64,000 nt of DNA from Paracoccus thiocyanatus (GTDB taxonomy: Bacteria; Pseudomonadota; Alphaproteobacteria; Rhodobacterales; Rhodobacteraceae), in contig NZ_FTMK01000003.1 in the NCBI RefSeq assembly GCF_900156255.1, positions 1 through 64,000 on the forward strand. Direction: 5' to 3'. A model generated the notes under the pieces. The model saw only the letters and a program-made list of their open reading frames with translations, made no database searches and had not been told where the DNA came from. Of the stretch, positions 1-9,113 are shown piece by piece. Every line of letters starts with the position of its first letter. Position 1 is the stretch's first letter. The position numbers and the translations under genes are program-made.

Positions 1-261
1 ATCATCGGACAATGCTTTGAAGATACGCTCAAATACTCCCGCGGCACCCCAATCCCGGAAACGGCGGTAGACCGAGTTCCATTTCCCGAACTCCTCCGGA
101 AGATCGCGCCATTGCGCCCCAGTCCGAGCGATCCAGAAAACCGCCTCGAGAAAAAGGCGTGCATCACCGCCCGTTCGGCCGGGATCGGTCTTCTTGCCCA
201 AGCAATGCGGCTCAATCTTCGCCCACTGGCAATCCGTGACGATGTAGCGTTCAACTGGCAT
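1..261 (-). CDS. IS5-family transposase, N-terminal part (runs off the window)
   Basis: The reading frame starts with ATG at 261 and continues open to base 1, giving 87 codons. The visible protein begins MPVERYIVTDCQWAKIEPH and contains the segments DLPEEFGKWNSVYRRF and VFERIFKALSDD, which are typical of the N-terminal ORF (DUF4096-like region) of IS427-group IS5-family transposases. In that group a second ORF carrying the DDE catalytic residues usually follows, often through a programmed frameshift; it is not visible here. The frame is undamaged in the visible part, so the element may be active. Confidence 0.85.
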   Translation of the reverse strand, partial: MPVERYIVTDCQWAKIEPHCLGKKTDPGRTGGDARLFLEAVFWIARTGAQWRDLPEEFGKWNSVYRRFRDWGAAGVFERIFKALSDD

Positions 262-330
262 CCAAACCTCCCGTTTGGAAAGCTTGAATCAGAAATCAGC
301 TGACAGGGGAATCCTGATACTCAACAGACC
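1..330 (-). mobile_element. Partial IS5-family (IS427-like) insertion sequence, one end
   Basis: The first 330 bases are one end of an insertion sequence whose remainder lies outside the window. Read on the minus strand, the element starts with GGGTCTGTTGAG next to position 331, has about 70 bases of untranslated end, and then the transposase start. A CTAG at 331-334 lies directly at the junction, as expected of IS427-type elements that target CTAG/TNA, but the other end is needed to confirm a target duplication. The family call rests on the transposase fragment and the terminus. Confidence 0.8.
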
Positions 331-990
331 CTAGAACGCGATCTCGCCGCCGGTGTCGTCCAGCTCCCAGGCCAGCGCCCGCCCGGCGGCGCCGGCAAAG
401 CGGGCCAGCAGCGGGAAATGCACCTCGGACGAAGCAGGCTCTGACCGCTCGCGGCCGGGAACGGCATCCAGCCAGGACCACAGCGCCGGATCGGGCTTGG
501 TGCGGCTGCATTCCGCCACCAGCCGCCAGCCGCTGGCGCCGCGGCAGACCAGCACACTGCCGCCCCAGGGCATGGCGGTTTCCAGGCACATCACCGCCAG
601 CAGGATCAGCCGCGCCTCGATGCGCGGCAGATCCCCCTCGGCCTCCAGCCGCAGGCGGATGCGCCCGCCCTTTTCGACATCGGCCAGAAGCGCGGCCAGT
701 TCCGCCGGGCTAAGCCGCTGGTCTGCCGCCGCATGGCCGAAAGCCACCCGGAACCAGCGGATCCGCGCCCGCGCCGCTTCGACGCTTTCGGTGATCAGCT
801 GCATCTCGACACTGTTGCCGATGCCGGGAAATTCGCCGGCAAGCTGCAAAAGCTCGATCCCGTTGCCGATCGCCCCCAGGGGCGAGACGATGTCGTGGCA
901 CAGCCGCGACCCGACCAGCGCCGCCAGCCGCTCGGCGGCAATGGCGGCGACGGCGGTCTCGGCCGGGCAATGGATTGTCAGATCGTCCAT
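331..990 (-). CDS. chpT: Histidine phosphotransferase ChpT
   Basis: A 219-residue protein that matches the ChpT family, which passes phosphate from the hybrid kinase CckA to the response regulators CtrA and CpdR in alphaproteobacteria. The phosphoacceptor region is seen as LCHDIVSPLGAIGNG at residues 30-44, with His32 the expected phosphorylated residue; the rest resembles a degenerate histidine-kinase ATPase fold, as in known ChpT. In this family the CckA-ChpT-CtrA relay controls motility and gene transfer agent production, which matters because a GTA cluster lies at 46-61 kb. The TAG stop lies exactly at the IS junction, so the coding region appears complete. Confidence 0.88.
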   Translation of the reverse strand: MDDLTIHCPAETAVAAIAAERLAALVGSRLCHDIVSPLGAIGNGIELLQLAGEFPGIGNSVEMQLITESVEAARARIRWFRVAFGHAAADQRLSPAELAALLADVEKGGRIRLRLEAEGDLPRIEARLILLAVMCLETAMPWGGSVLVCRGASGWRLVAECSRTKPDPALWSWLDAVPGRERSEPASSEVHFPLLARFAGAAGRALAWELDDTGGEIAF

Positions 991-1029
991 GGCGGGCTAG
1001 CCTGTGCGGTGCCGTGAAAGAGGCACGAG

Positions 1030-1209
1030 ATGAATGAAATCCTGGAACCCGGCATGATCGTGCGCCATCCCGGCGCGCCCGAATGGGGCACCGGGCAAGT
1101 GCAGTCGCGCATCGGCGACCGCATCACCATCAATTTCACCCATGCTGGCAAACAGGTCGTCAATGGCAGACATATCAATCTTGAACTGGTCACAACCCAC
1201 ACCCCTTGA
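1030..1209 (+). CDS. DUF3553 domain protein (small)
   Basis: A 59-residue protein starting MNEILEPGMIVRHPGAPEWG and containing a compact beta-rich segment (GTGQVQSRIGDRITINF, then GKQVVNGRHINLELV). This matches the DUF3553 family, short proteins common in alphaproteobacteria and often found next to chpT; the fold resembles small SH3-like nucleic-acid-interacting domains, but no function is established. It is divergent from chpT with 39 bp between the starts, so the two probably share a promoter region. Confidence 0.75.
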   Translation: MNEILEPGMIVRHPGAPEWGTGQVQSRIGDRITINFTHAGKQVVNGRHINLELVTTHTP

Positions 1210-1345
1210 ACGACAAGTGCAGAGTAATTCAACTTTTACGCGTGTCAATCGCCGTCGCGGCGCGGGGTTGCGGGCGGTTGCAATGTGACGCACCCCCGCC
1301 TAGACACGGGGCCAGAAAGCAACCAGGCGGGTTCCAGGCCGTAAG

Positions 1346-2125
1346 ATGACGCCAGAGACGTCCTATTTCACGACCCGCCTCGCCACGGCCGAGGCCGACC
1401 TGCTCGCGGCGCAGCGCCTGCGCTATCGCGTCTTCGTCCAGGAACTGGGCGGCGACGGCCCCCAGGTCGACCATCAGGGCCGGTTCGAGCGCGACGAATT
1501 CGACCCGGTCGTGGACCATCTGGTGCTGGTGGACAGCCGCCGCTCGCGCGAGGCGCTGGACCATGTGGTCGGCGTCTATCGCCTGCTGCCGGGAGAGCGG
1601 GCGGCGGATTTCGGGCGCTTCTATTGCGACAGCGAATACGACCTGGGGCCGTTGCGGGCATCGGGGCGGTCGCTGCTGGAACTGGGGCGGTCCTGCGTCG
1701 ATCCGGCCTATCGCGGCGGCTCGGGCATGTTCCTGATGTGGAACGCACTGGCCGAATATGTGCTGGCCCGCGGGATCGAAATCCTGTTCGGCGTCGCCTC
1801 GTTCCACGGCACCGATGTGCAGGCGCTGGCCCAGCCGCTTTCCTGGCTTTACCACCATCACCTGGCGCCGGCGGCGATCCGGCCCCGCGCCCGGCCCGAC
1901 GGCTATCGGCCGATGGACCTGGTCCCGGCCGATCAACTGGACCGCCGCGCGGCCATGGCGGGCATGCCGGCGCTGATCAAGGCCTATCTGCGGCTGGGCG
2001 GCATGGTCGGCGATGGCGCCTGGCTGGACCGCGCCTTCAACACCACCGACGTCTTCCTGATGGTCGACACCAAGGCTATGTCGCAAAAGCACCGCAAGTT
2101 CTACGAAACCCGGCAGGGGCAATGA
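1346..2125 (+). CDS. olsB: L-ornithine N(alpha)-acyltransferase OlsB
   Basis: A 259-residue GNAT-type acyltransferase that would transfer a 3-hydroxyacyl group from acyl carrier protein to the alpha-amino group of ornithine, giving lyso-ornithine lipid. Family features seen are the N-terminal AAQRLRYRVFVQELGG segment, YRLLPGERA, and ELGRSCVDPAYRGG around residues 111-124. The start is the ATG at 1346. It overlaps olsA by four bases (ATGA), indicating translational coupling. The olsB-olsA order is the usual one for ornithine lipid synthesis in rhizobia and Rhodobacteraceae. Confidence 0.88.
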   Translation: MTPETSYFTTRLATAEADLLAAQRLRYRVFVQELGGDGPQVDHQGRFERDEFDPVVDHLVLVDSRRSREALDHVVGVYRLLPGERAADFGRFYCDSEYDLGPLRASGRSLLELGRSCVDPAYRGGSGMFLMWNALAEYVLARGIEILFGVASFHGTDVQALAQPLSWLYHHHLAPAAIRPRARPDGYRPMDLVPADQLDRRAAMAGMPALIKAYLRLGGMVGDGAWLDRAFNTTDVFLMVDTKAMSQKHRKFYETRQGQ

Positions 2126-2955
2126 CCGGGGGCAACCGCGCCACCTGGCGCGACCAGGTCCCACCGCCGGCCATTCCACGGCCCGGCGCGCGCGGCTGGC
2201 TGCTGGTCGTGCTGCGCGGCGGCGGCATCGCCCTGGTGCTGGCGCTGGGGGTGCTGCTGATCGTGCCGCTGCGCCTGGCCGAGCGGCTGTTTTCCGGCCC
2301 GCGCCGCCCCGTCACCGGGCCCTGGGTGCAGGGCGTCTGCCGGCTCTGCCTGTGGATCATCGGGCTGCGCTGGCGCTGCCTGGGCCGGCCGATGCACGGC
2401 CCCGGCGCGGTGGTGGCGAACCATTCAAGCTGGCTCGACATCTTCGTGCTGAACGCGGCGATGCCGGTATTCTTCGTCTCGAAATCCGAGGTGGCGGGCT
2501 GGCCGGGCATCAACATCCTGACCCGCGTCACCGACACGCATTTCGTCGCCCGCGACCCGCGGCTGGCCCGCGCCCAGGCCCAGGAATTTGCCGCCCGCAC
2601 CCGCGCCGGCCACCGCCTGCTGTTCTTTCCCGAAGGCACCAGCAGCGACGGGCGCCGCGTGCTGCCCTTCAAGCCGACGCTGTTCCAGGGCTTCCTGGAC
2701 CCCGCCCTGCCCCAGGGGCTGGCGATCCAGCCGATGAGCGCGCATTACCACGCGCCCCAAGGCCGCGATCCGCGCTTTTACGGCTGGTGGGACGACATGG
2801 ACCTGGGGCCGCATCTGCTGGCGGTGCTGGCGCAATATCCGCAAGGCGCGGTGACGGTGCGGCTGCACGCGCCGATCCCGGTGGCCGCAGAGACCCGCAA
2901 GACCCTGGCCGCCAAGGCCCAGGGCGCGGTGCGCCGCGGCTTCGACCAGGGCTGA
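2122..2955 (+). CDS. olsA: 1-acyl-sn-glycerol-3-phosphate / lyso-ornithine lipid acyltransferase OlsA
   Basis: A 277-residue membrane-anchored PlsC-type acyltransferase that would add the second acyl chain to lyso-ornithine lipid. A hydrophobic helix spans about residues 26-50. The catalytic NHSSWLD motif (His101, Asp106) and the FPEGT motif (169-173), which binds the substrate, are both present. The ATG at 2122 overlaps the olsB stop, so the two genes form an operon. The gene ends 130 bp before the convergent permease gene; an inverted repeat between them could terminate both transcripts. Confidence 0.87.
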   Translation: MTGGNRATWRDQVPPPAIPRPGARGWLLVVLRGGGIALVLALGVLLIVPLRLAERLFSGPRRPVTGPWVQGVCRLCLWIIGLRWRCLGRPMHGPGAVVANHSSWLDIFVLNAAMPVFFVSKSEVAGWPGINILTRVTDTHFVARDPRLARAQAQEFAARTRAGHRLLFFPEGTSSDGRRVLPFKPTLFQGFLDPALPQGLAIQPMSAHYHAPQGRDPRFYGWWDDMDLGPHLLAVLAQYPQGAVTVRLHAPIPVAAETRKTLAAKAQGAVRRGFDQG

Positions 2956-2983
2956 ACGGCCCCGCCGGCGGCACGGCCGGCAT

Positions 2984-3050
2984 GAGTATTTGGAAAACGG
3001 TGAAGACGCCAGGTCCATGCCCCCGCTTTCACCGTTTCCCAAATACTCCG
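2984..3050. terminator. Inverted pair of a dispersed repeat between convergent genes
   Basis: A forward copy (2984-3005, GAGTATTTGGAAAACGGTGA) and a reverse copy (3025-3050, CACCGTTTCCCAAATACTCC) of the same motif face each other across about 20 bases. Together they can form a hairpin with a stem of about 20 bp. The pair sits between the ends of olsA (+) and the SLC13-type permease (-), the position of a bidirectional terminator. There is no U-run typical of an intrinsic terminator, so termination is inferred. Single copies of the motif follow recF, mltG and the GTA terminase. Confidence 0.55.
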
Positions 3051-3084
3051 GCGGCGGCGAAGCCAGGAGCCGCGGCCCCTGGTC

Positions 3085-4863
3085 TTACAGCGGCCAGAAC
3101 AGCGGGATGGTCAGGCAGGCGACGATGCCGCAGATGATGTCCAGCGGCACGCCGACCCGCAGGAAATCGCTGAACCTGTAGCCGCCGGGGCCATAGACCA
3201 TCAGATGCGTCTGATAGCCGATGGGCGTGGCAAAGGCGACGGTGGCCGCGAACATCACCGCGACGACATAGGGGCGCGGATCGTGGCCCAGCGAATTGGC
3301 CAGCGCGATGGCAACCGGGGTCAGCAGCACCGCGACGGCATTGTTCGACAGCATCTCGGTCATCACCAGGCCCAGGAAATAGACGGCGATCAGCGTGGCA
3401 AAGGGGGGCAGGCCGGCAAGGCGGGGCGCGACCGCATCGACCACCAGGGTGATCGTGCCGGTATGTTCCAGCGCCTCGCCCACCGCCAGCATGGCGAAGA
3501 TCATCGCCATCAGCCGGGCATCGACGAATTCGAACGCCTCTTCGGTGTCCACGCAACGCGTGATCAGGACCACGGCGGCGGCCATGAACGACAGGGCCAT
3601 GATCGGCGCCACGTCGAACGCGGCCAGCGTGACCACCGACAAAAGCGACAGGATGGCGATCGGCGCCTTGCGGCGGCGGAACGGCCGGGCCGAGGGGCGC
3701 GAGACATCGACCAGCTCCATGTCCGCGGCAAGGCGGGCGATATCCTCGGGCGCGCCTTCCAAAAGCAGCGTGTCGCCGACCTGCACCACCAGGTCGTCCA
3801 GTTTCCGGCCGATGTTCTGGCTGCGCCGATGCGCGGCCAGCACATAGACCCCGTAGCGCCGGCGCAGGCGCATGTCGCCCAGCCGCCGCCCGACCAGCCG
3901 CGCGCCGGGCGAGATCAGCACCTCGACCGTATCGGTGGCGACGGAACTGAGCTTGTCCACCATCTGGAAGTTCTTGTTGGCCTGCATTTCCAGCAGGTCC
4001 GCCATTTCCGAGCGCAGCACCACCCGGTCGCCCGGTTCCAGCACCACCTCGGGCAGGTTGCGCCGCAGCGAAGCGTCGCCGCGCAGCACGTCGATGACCC
4101 GCACCGCCTCGCGCTTGAAGATCGGCGCCGACAGCACCGGCTGGCCGACCAGGCTGGAATCGCCGGGAATGGCGACCTCGGTGAAATATTTCATCTCGCG
4201 CCGGCCGCCCAGGAAGCCGGCCAGCGAGGTGCGGTCGGGCAACAGCCGCCAGCCGATGGTGGCGAAATAGGCGATGCCGGCCAGGGTGATGGCGATGCCG
4301 ACCGGCGCGATCTCGAAGATGGTAAAGGGGGCCATGCCCGCCTCGCGCGCGACGCCGTCCACCAGCAGGTTGGTCGAGGTGCCGATCAGCGTGATCATGC
4401 CCGCCAGGATGGTCATGTAGCTTAGCGGGATCAGCAGCTTCGAGGCGGGGATCCTGGCCCGCAGCCCAAGCTGGATCAGGATCGGGATCATCACCGCCAC
4501 CACCGGGGTGTTGTTCATGACCGTCGAGGCCAGGATGATGAAGCCGAAGGTCAGCCCGATGGTCAGGAACGGCCGGTCGGCGGCCTGTCGCGTCACCATG
4601 CCCGACAGGATCTCCAGCGCGCCGGTGCGCAAAAGCCCGCCCATGATCATGAACATGAAGGCGATGGTCCAGGGCGCCGCGTTCGAAAGCACCCCGGCGG
4701 CGTCCTTGATGGGCAGCAGGCCCAGAAGCATCAGCACCGCGGCGGTGCCGATCGCCACCACTTCGGGCGGGCGCTTTTCGCGGACGAACTCGATGAACAT
4801 GACGGCGACGATAAGCAGCATCGCAACCGACGCATTGGTTCCGGTCAGTTCAAAGCCCAGCAT
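3085..4863 (-). CDS. SLC13/DASS-type permease with two RCK_C (TrkA-C) domains
   Basis: A 592-residue inner-membrane protein of the divalent anion:sodium symporter type. Hydrophobic segments occupy about residues 1-210 and 405-592. Between them lie two RCK_C-type cytosolic domains (about 220-305 and 310-390), with motifs such as VVLEPGDRVVLRSEM and VVQVGDTLLLEGAPEDI. The repeated NNTPVVAVMIP and SNNAVAVLLTPVAIA segments match the substrate/sodium-binding signatures of the family. Substrate cannot be told from sequence; relatives carry sulfate, dicarboxylates or other anions. It is transcribed alone and ends opposite olsA. Confidence 0.82.
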   Translation of the reverse strand: MLGFELTGTNASVAMLLIVAVMFIEFVREKRPPEVVAIGTAAVLMLLGLLPIKDAAGVLSNAAPWTIAFMFMIMGGLLRTGALEILSGMVTRQAADRPFLTIGLTFGFIILASTVMNNTPVVAVMIPILIQLGLRARIPASKLLIPLSYMTILAGMITLIGTSTNLLVDGVAREAGMAPFTIFEIAPVGIAITLAGIAYFATIGWRLLPDRTSLAGFLGGRREMKYFTEVAIPGDSSLVGQPVLSAPIFKREAVRVIDVLRGDASLRRNLPEVVLEPGDRVVLRSEMADLLEMQANKNFQMVDKLSSVATDTVEVLISPGARLVGRRLGDMRLRRRYGVYVLAAHRRSQNIGRKLDDLVVQVGDTLLLEGAPEDIARLAADMELVDVSRPSARPFRRRKAPIAILSLLSVVTLAAFDVAPIMALSFMAAAVVLITRCVDTEEAFEFVDARLMAMIFAMLAVGEALEHTGTITLVVDAVAPRLAGLPPFATLIAVYFLGLVMTEMLSNNAVAVLLTPVAIALANSLGHDPRPYVVAVMFAATVAFATPIGYQTHLMVYGPGGYRFSDFLRVGVPLDIICGIVACLTIPLFWPL

Positions 4864-4985
4864 GAAACCCCGTGGCGTAGCGCCGCTAAATCACGGCCCG
4901 TTCGATGGGTAATAGAATTATTTAGCCCGGCGTCGCAAGCGAAAGCCGCCGCGGCCCCTGTGGCGGCCCTGTGGCCGCCCGCCCG

Positions 4986-5804
4986 TCAGGCGCGGGGCGG
5001 CGTTGCGGCCAGCCGGCCGCCCTGGCGCAGCGGCTCGACCGCGACGGCCTTGCCGCTGCGGTCGTCGGTGGTCACAAGCACCCCTGCAAGCGTGGCCTCG
5101 GCCTCGGCCGGGGTAAAGCGTTCCTGGGCCATGCCGGTCAGGAAGCGGCGCAGCGGCTCGGCCTTTTCCATGCCGATCACGCTGTCATAATCGCCGCACA
5201 TGCCGGCGTCGGTCTGATAGGCGGTGCCGCGGTTCAGGATCATCGCGTCGGCGGTCGGCACATGGGTATGGGTGCCCACGACCAGGCTGGCGCGGCCGTC
5301 GCACCAATGGCCCATGGCCATCTTTTCGCTGGTCGCCTCGGCATGGATGTCGACCACCGCGGCCTGCACCAGCCCGCCCAGCGGATGGGCGCGCAGCACC
5401 GTGTCGATGGCGGAAAACGGATCGTCGAAGGGCCGCTTCATGAAGACCTGGCCCAGCACCTGCGCCACCAGCACCTTGCGGCCGCGCGTCGCCTGAAACA
5501 CCCGCGCGCCACGGCCGGGCGCGACCTTGGAATAGTTCAGCGGCCGGATGATGCGCGGCTCGGTCTCGATAAAGGACAGCATTTCCTTTTGGTCAAAGGC
5601 GTGGTCGCCCAGGGTGATGCAATCGGCCCCGGCCTCCAGGATCAGCTTGGCATGGCCGCCGGTCAGCCCCATGCCGCCGCTGGCGTTTTCGCCGTTCACC
5701 ACGGTGAAATCGACGCCCAGCCGTTCCTTGAGCGGGCCAAGCCCTTCTGCAATCGCGCGCCGTCCCGCGCGCCCCATCACATCGCCAAGATAAAGAATCC
5801 GCAT
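4986..5804 (-). CDS. YmdB-family (TIGR00282) metallophosphoesterase
   Basis: A 272-residue protein of the YmdB/TIGR00282 family, whose characterised bacterial members hydrolyse 2',3'-cAMP and related phosphodiesters with a di-iron centre. Metal ligands seen are Asp8 in LYLGDVMG, Glu39-Asn40 in VNGENASGG, the GDHAFDQKE segment, and the GTHTHVPTAD segment. The length is normal for the family. It lies upstream of, and on the opposite side of a short gap from, ubiB, on the same strand. Physiological role in alphaproteobacteria is not established. Confidence 0.82.
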   Translation of the reverse strand: MRILYLGDVMGRAGRRAIAEGLGPLKERLGVDFTVVNGENASGGMGLTGGHAKLILEAGADCITLGDHAFDQKEMLSFIETEPRIIRPLNYSKVAPGRGARVFQATRGRKVLVAQVLGQVFMKRPFDDPFSAIDTVLRAHPLGGLVQAAVVDIHAEATSEKMAMGHWCDGRASLVVGTHTHVPTADAMILNRGTAYQTDAGMCGDYDSVIGMEKAEPLRRFLTGMAQERFTPAEAEATLAGVLVTTDDRSGKAVAVEPLRQGGRLAATPPRA

Positions 5805-5879
5805 GGGCCAGCGTTAGGCGAAAGCGGGGGCGCGCTCAAGCCCCCGCAGGTTCGGCCAGCCGCAGAATCGGGCGGCGGG

Positions 5880-7415
5880 CTAGACCAGCCACGCGCCCAG
5901 CGCCACGCCCGCCAGCGCCGCGACCGCGCCCAGCGCCACGCCCGCGCCAAAGCCGCGGCGGCGGCGGGGCGGCGGCGGAGGCGGCGGCTCGCGCAGCAGT
6001 TCCGGCATGCGGCGTTCCAGGAACTCTGGCAGCAGCGGCGCGAATCGGCCCAGCACCTGTGCCGCGCGCGTCAGGTCGCGCAGCGCCGCATGGGGGCCCA
6101 GATTGTCGCGGATATAGCTTTCCACCACCGGCCGGGCGACCTCCCACATGTTGATCTGCGGATCCAGCGAGCGGGCGACGCCCTCGACCACCACCATGGT
6201 GCGTTGCAGCAGGATCAGTTCGGTCCGCGTGGCCATGCCGAAGCGTTCCGTCACCTCGAACAGATAGGCCAGCAGGTTGGCCATGGAAATCCGGCTGGCA
6301 TCGGCGCCGAAGATCGGCTCGCCCACGGCGCGCAGCGCGCGGGCGAATTCCTTGATGTCGCGGTCGGGCGGCACATAGCCCGCCTCGAAATGCACCCGCG
6401 CGACGCGTTCATAGTCGCGGCGGATAAAGCCCATCAGGATTTCTGCATAGACGCGGCGGGTATATTCGTCGATCTCGCCCATGATGCCGAAATCATAGAC
6501 GATGATATCGCCGTTCCTGGCCACCTTCAGGTTGCCCTGGTGCATGTCGGCATGGAAATAGCCGTCGCGCAGCGCATGGCGCAGGAAAAGCTGAAGCACG
6601 CGCGCGCCGATGGCCGGCAGGTCGTGCCCCGCCGCCCGCAGGGCCGCGACGTCGCCCATCGGCAGCCCCTCGGCCCAGTCGGTGGTCAGCACGCGGCGGG
6701 CGCTCAGGTGCCAATAGGGAACCGGCACCGCCATCCCCTCGTCGCCCGTGGTGTTCTCGGCGAATTCCGAGGCCGAGGCGGCTTCCAGCCGCAGGTCCAG
6801 TTCGCCCGACACCACCGATTCGAAATGCGCGACCACGTCGCGCGGCCGCAGCCGCCGGGTCGAGGGCGACAGCCGCTCGATCATGCCGGCGGCGAAATGG
6901 AAGGCGTCGATGTCGCGGCGAAAGGCGGCCTCGATGCCCGGCCGCAGCACCTTGACCGCCACCTCGCGGCCATTGTCCAGCCGCCGCGCCCGATGCACCT
7001 GCGCGATCGAGGCCGCGGCCACGGGTTCGGAAAAGGTGCTGAACAGCGCCTCGACCGGGCGGCCCAGCTCGGCGGCGACGGTGCGGCGCGCCTGTTCCTG
7101 CGCAAAGGGCGCCAGCCGGTCCTGAAGCATCGAAAGCTGAAGCGCCAGTTCCACGCCGACCACATCGGGGCGCGTGGACAGGATCTGGCCGAATTTCACA
7201 TAGGCCGGCCCCAGCGCGGTGATGGCGCGGGTGACGGGCGGCAGCGCCGGGTCGCCCTTGTAGCCCAGCCAGGCAAAGGGCCAGCCCAGGATGCGCGCGG
7301 CGATGCGCAGGCGGGCGGGCGCATCGGCGGCGTCCAGCGCGACCTTCATCGCGCCGGTGCGCTCGAACGTGGCGCCGGTGCGGATCAGCCGCCAGATATT
7401 GTGCGGGCCGCGCAT
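5880..7415 (-). CDS. ubiB: Ubiquinone biosynthesis kinase-like protein UbiB
   Basis: A 511-residue atypical kinase (ABC1/ADCK/UbiB family) needed for ubiquinone synthesis, probably an ATPase that helps bring lipid intermediates to the pathway enzymes. Family features seen are KFGQILSTRPD (KxGQ motif), the alanine-rich AASIAQVHRAR loop, the catalytic ADMHQGNLKV segment and VYDFGIMGEID. Two short hydrophobic stretches at the C-terminus (after a run of prolines and arginines) are the expected membrane anchor. It begins one base after the ubiE stop codon, so ubiE-ubiB form an operon. Confidence 0.92.
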   Translation of the reverse strand: MRGPHNIWRLIRTGATFERTGAMKVALDAADAPARLRIAARILGWPFAWLGYKGDPALPPVTRAITALGPAYVKFGQILSTRPDVVGVELALQLSMLQDRLAPFAQEQARRTVAAELGRPVEALFSTFSEPVAAASIAQVHRARRLDNGREVAVKVLRPGIEAAFRRDIDAFHFAAGMIERLSPSTRRLRPRDVVAHFESVVSGELDLRLEAASASEFAENTTGDEGMAVPVPYWHLSARRVLTTDWAEGLPMGDVAALRAAGHDLPAIGARVLQLFLRHALRDGYFHADMHQGNLKVARNGDIIVYDFGIMGEIDEYTRRVYAEILMGFIRRDYERVARVHFEAGYVPPDRDIKEFARALRAVGEPIFGADASRISMANLLAYLFEVTERFGMATRTELILLQRTMVVVEGVARSLDPQINMWEVARPVVESYIRDNLGPHAALRDLTRAAQVLGRFAPLLPEFLERRMPELLREPPPPPPPRRRRGFGAGVALGAVAALAGVALGAWLV

Positions 7416-7416
7416 G

Positions 7417-8169
7417 CTAAAGCTTCCAGCCCGAATGCAACGCCGCGATGCCCATCGACAGGTTGCGCCACTGCACGCGGCCGAAGCCCGCTTCGCGGAT
7501 CATCTCGGCGAATGTCTCCTGGTCGGGGAACTTGCGGATGGATTCGACCAGGTATTGATAGCTGTCGCGGTCGTTCGCGACGACCAGGCCCATGACCGGG
7601 ATCACGTTGAAACTGTAGCGGTCGTAAAGCCATTGCAGCATCGGCACCGGCATCTGGCTGAACTCCAGCACCATCAGCCGGCCGCCGGGGCGCAGCACGC
7701 GGCGCGCCTCGGCCAGGGCCTGCGGAATGCGGGTGACGTTGCGGATGCCGAAGCTGATCGTGTAGCGGTCGAAGCTGTCATCGGCAAAGGGCAGCGCCAT
7801 GGCGTCGCCCGTGACCCAGGCCAGGCGAGAGGCCAGCTTGCCGGCCTGGGCGCGATTGCGCCCCTCGACCAGCATCGATTCGGTCATGTCGCAGACGGTG
7901 ACGCGCCCGCCCGGCGCGCGTTCCAGGAAGCGAAAGGCGATGTCGCCGGTGCCGCCGGCCACATCCAGCAGGTGCTGGCCGTCGCGCGGCGCCAGCCAGT
8001 CCATCATCGCGGTCTTCCAGATGCGGTGGACGCCGCCGCTCATCAGGTCGTTCATCACGTCATAGCGCGAGGCGACGCGCGAAAAGACGCCATGGACCAG
8101 CCCGGCCTTGTCCGTTTCGGCCACGGTGCGAAAGCCGAAATGGGTCTGCTTTGGCTCGTCAGGGGTCAT
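7417..8169 (-). CDS. ubiE: Ubiquinone/menaquinone C-methyltransferase UbiE
   Basis: A 250-residue SAM-dependent methyltransferase of ubiquinone synthesis. Motif I is [12 protein letters not shown]; the family signatures [17 protein letters not shown] and [15 protein letters not shown] are present. The ATG at 8169 ([13 protein letters not shown]) is chosen over the upstream in-frame ATG at 8232 because family proteins start close to this point. It is divergent from mutM across 98 bp and is followed by ubiB. Confidence 0.93.
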   Translation of the reverse strand: MTPDEPKQTHFGFRTVAETDKAGLVHGVFSRVASRYDVMNDLMSGGVHRIWKTAMMDWLAPRDGQHLLDVAGGTGDIAFRFLERAPGGRVTVCDMTESMLVEGRNRAQAGKLASRLAWVTGDAMALPFADDSFDRYTISFGIRNVTRIPQALAEARRVLRPGGRLMVLEFSQMPVPMLQWLYDRYSFNVIPVMGLVVANDRDSYQYLVESIRKFPDQETFAEMIREAGFGRVQWRNLSMGIAALHSGWKL

Positions 8170-8267
8170 GTCGCTTGTCCATCCGTCGTTTCGCGCCCAG
8201 ATAGTCCGAAAACGCGCCGCGCGCCATAGCAAGGCCGCGGCGGCACCATGCGACGAACGGGAAGAAA

Positions 8268-9113
8268 ATGCCAGAACTGCCAGAGGTCGAAACCGTCCGG
8301 CGCGGCCTTGAGCCGCATCTTGAAGGCCGCGTCATCGCCCGCGCCGAGGCCCGCCGCCCCGACCTGCGCTGGCCGCTGCCGCCGGACCTGGTCCAGGTCC
8401 TGACCGGCGCGCGGGTGACGCGGCTGCGGCGGCGGTCGAAATACATCCTGGCCGAGCTTGGGGACCGCGGCAGCCTGCTTTTGCACCTGGGCATGTCGGG
8501 GCGGATGCTGATCGAAGGGGAAAGCCAGGGCGAGTTCCACCGCGACCCGGCGATCCTGCCGCGCCACGACCATGTGGTGATCTGGACCGACCAGGGCACG
8601 CGCATCACCTTCAACGACGCGCGGCGATTCGGCATGGTGGACCTGGTGCCGCCGGGGGCCGACCACCCGCTGCTGGCGCATCTGGGCCCCGAGCCGCTGT
8701 CGGACAGCTTTACCCCCCAAGGGCTGGCGGGCGCGCTGGCCGGGCGGCGCATGCCGGTCAAGGCGGCGCTGCTGGACCAGCGCATCGTGGCGGGGCTGGG
8801 CAATATCTATGTCTCCGAGGCGCTGCATCGCGCCGGGATCGACCCGCGCCGGCTGGCCGGCCAGGTCGCCGCGCCCGAACTGGGGGCGCTGGTCGGCCAT
8901 GTCCGCGCCGTGCTGGAAGAGGCGATCGCGGCCGGCGGATCAAGCCTGCGCGACCACCGCCAGGCGACGGGCGAGCTGGGCTATTTCCAGCATTCCTTCC
9001 GCGTCTATGGCCGCGAGGGCGCGCCCTGCCCGACGCCCGGCTGCGCGGGCATGGTGCAGCGCATCGTGCAATCGGGCCGGTCCAGCTTTTTCTGCCCGCT
9101 CTGCCAGAAGTGA
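8268..9113 (+). CDS. mutM: Formamidopyrimidine-DNA glycosylase MutM (Fpg)
   Basis: A 281-residue base-excision repair enzyme that removes 8-oxoguanine and formamidopyrimidines and nicks the abasic site. The N-terminus PELPEVETV gives the catalytic Pro2 and Glu3, and the lysine loop is in the segment [14 protein letters not shown]. The C-terminal zinc finger is complete: CPTPGC followed by FFCPLCQK. The mutM-echA-rpsT-dnaA order is common in alphaproteobacteria and supports a chromosomal origin of this segment. Confidence 0.95.
   Translation: MPELPEVETVRRGLEPHLEGRVIARAEARRPDLRWPLPPDLVQVLTGARVTRLRRRSKYILAELGDRGSLLLHLGMSGRMLIEGESQGEFHRDPAILPRHDHVVIWTDQGTRITFNDARRFGMVDLVPPGADHPLLAHLGPEPLSDSFTPQGLAGALAGRRMPVKAALLDQRIVAGLGNIYVSEALHRAGIDPRRLAGQVAAPELGALVGHVRAVLEEAIAAGGSSLRDHRQATGELGYFQHSFRVYGREGAPCPTPGCAGMVQRIVQSGRSSFFCPLCQK

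Noticed and set aside
29..46. CTCAAATACTCCCGCGG near the left edge, resembling the dispersed motif
   Set aside because: It lies inside the IS transposase coding sequence (codons for GVFERIF) and is explained by that protein.
4971..7595. 874-codon open frame on the plus strand opposite ubiB and the YmdB-like gene
   Set aside because: It is a shadow of two well-supported minus-strand genes; its product is a low-complexity His/Gln/Arg/Gly-rich sequence typical of antisense to high-GC genes.
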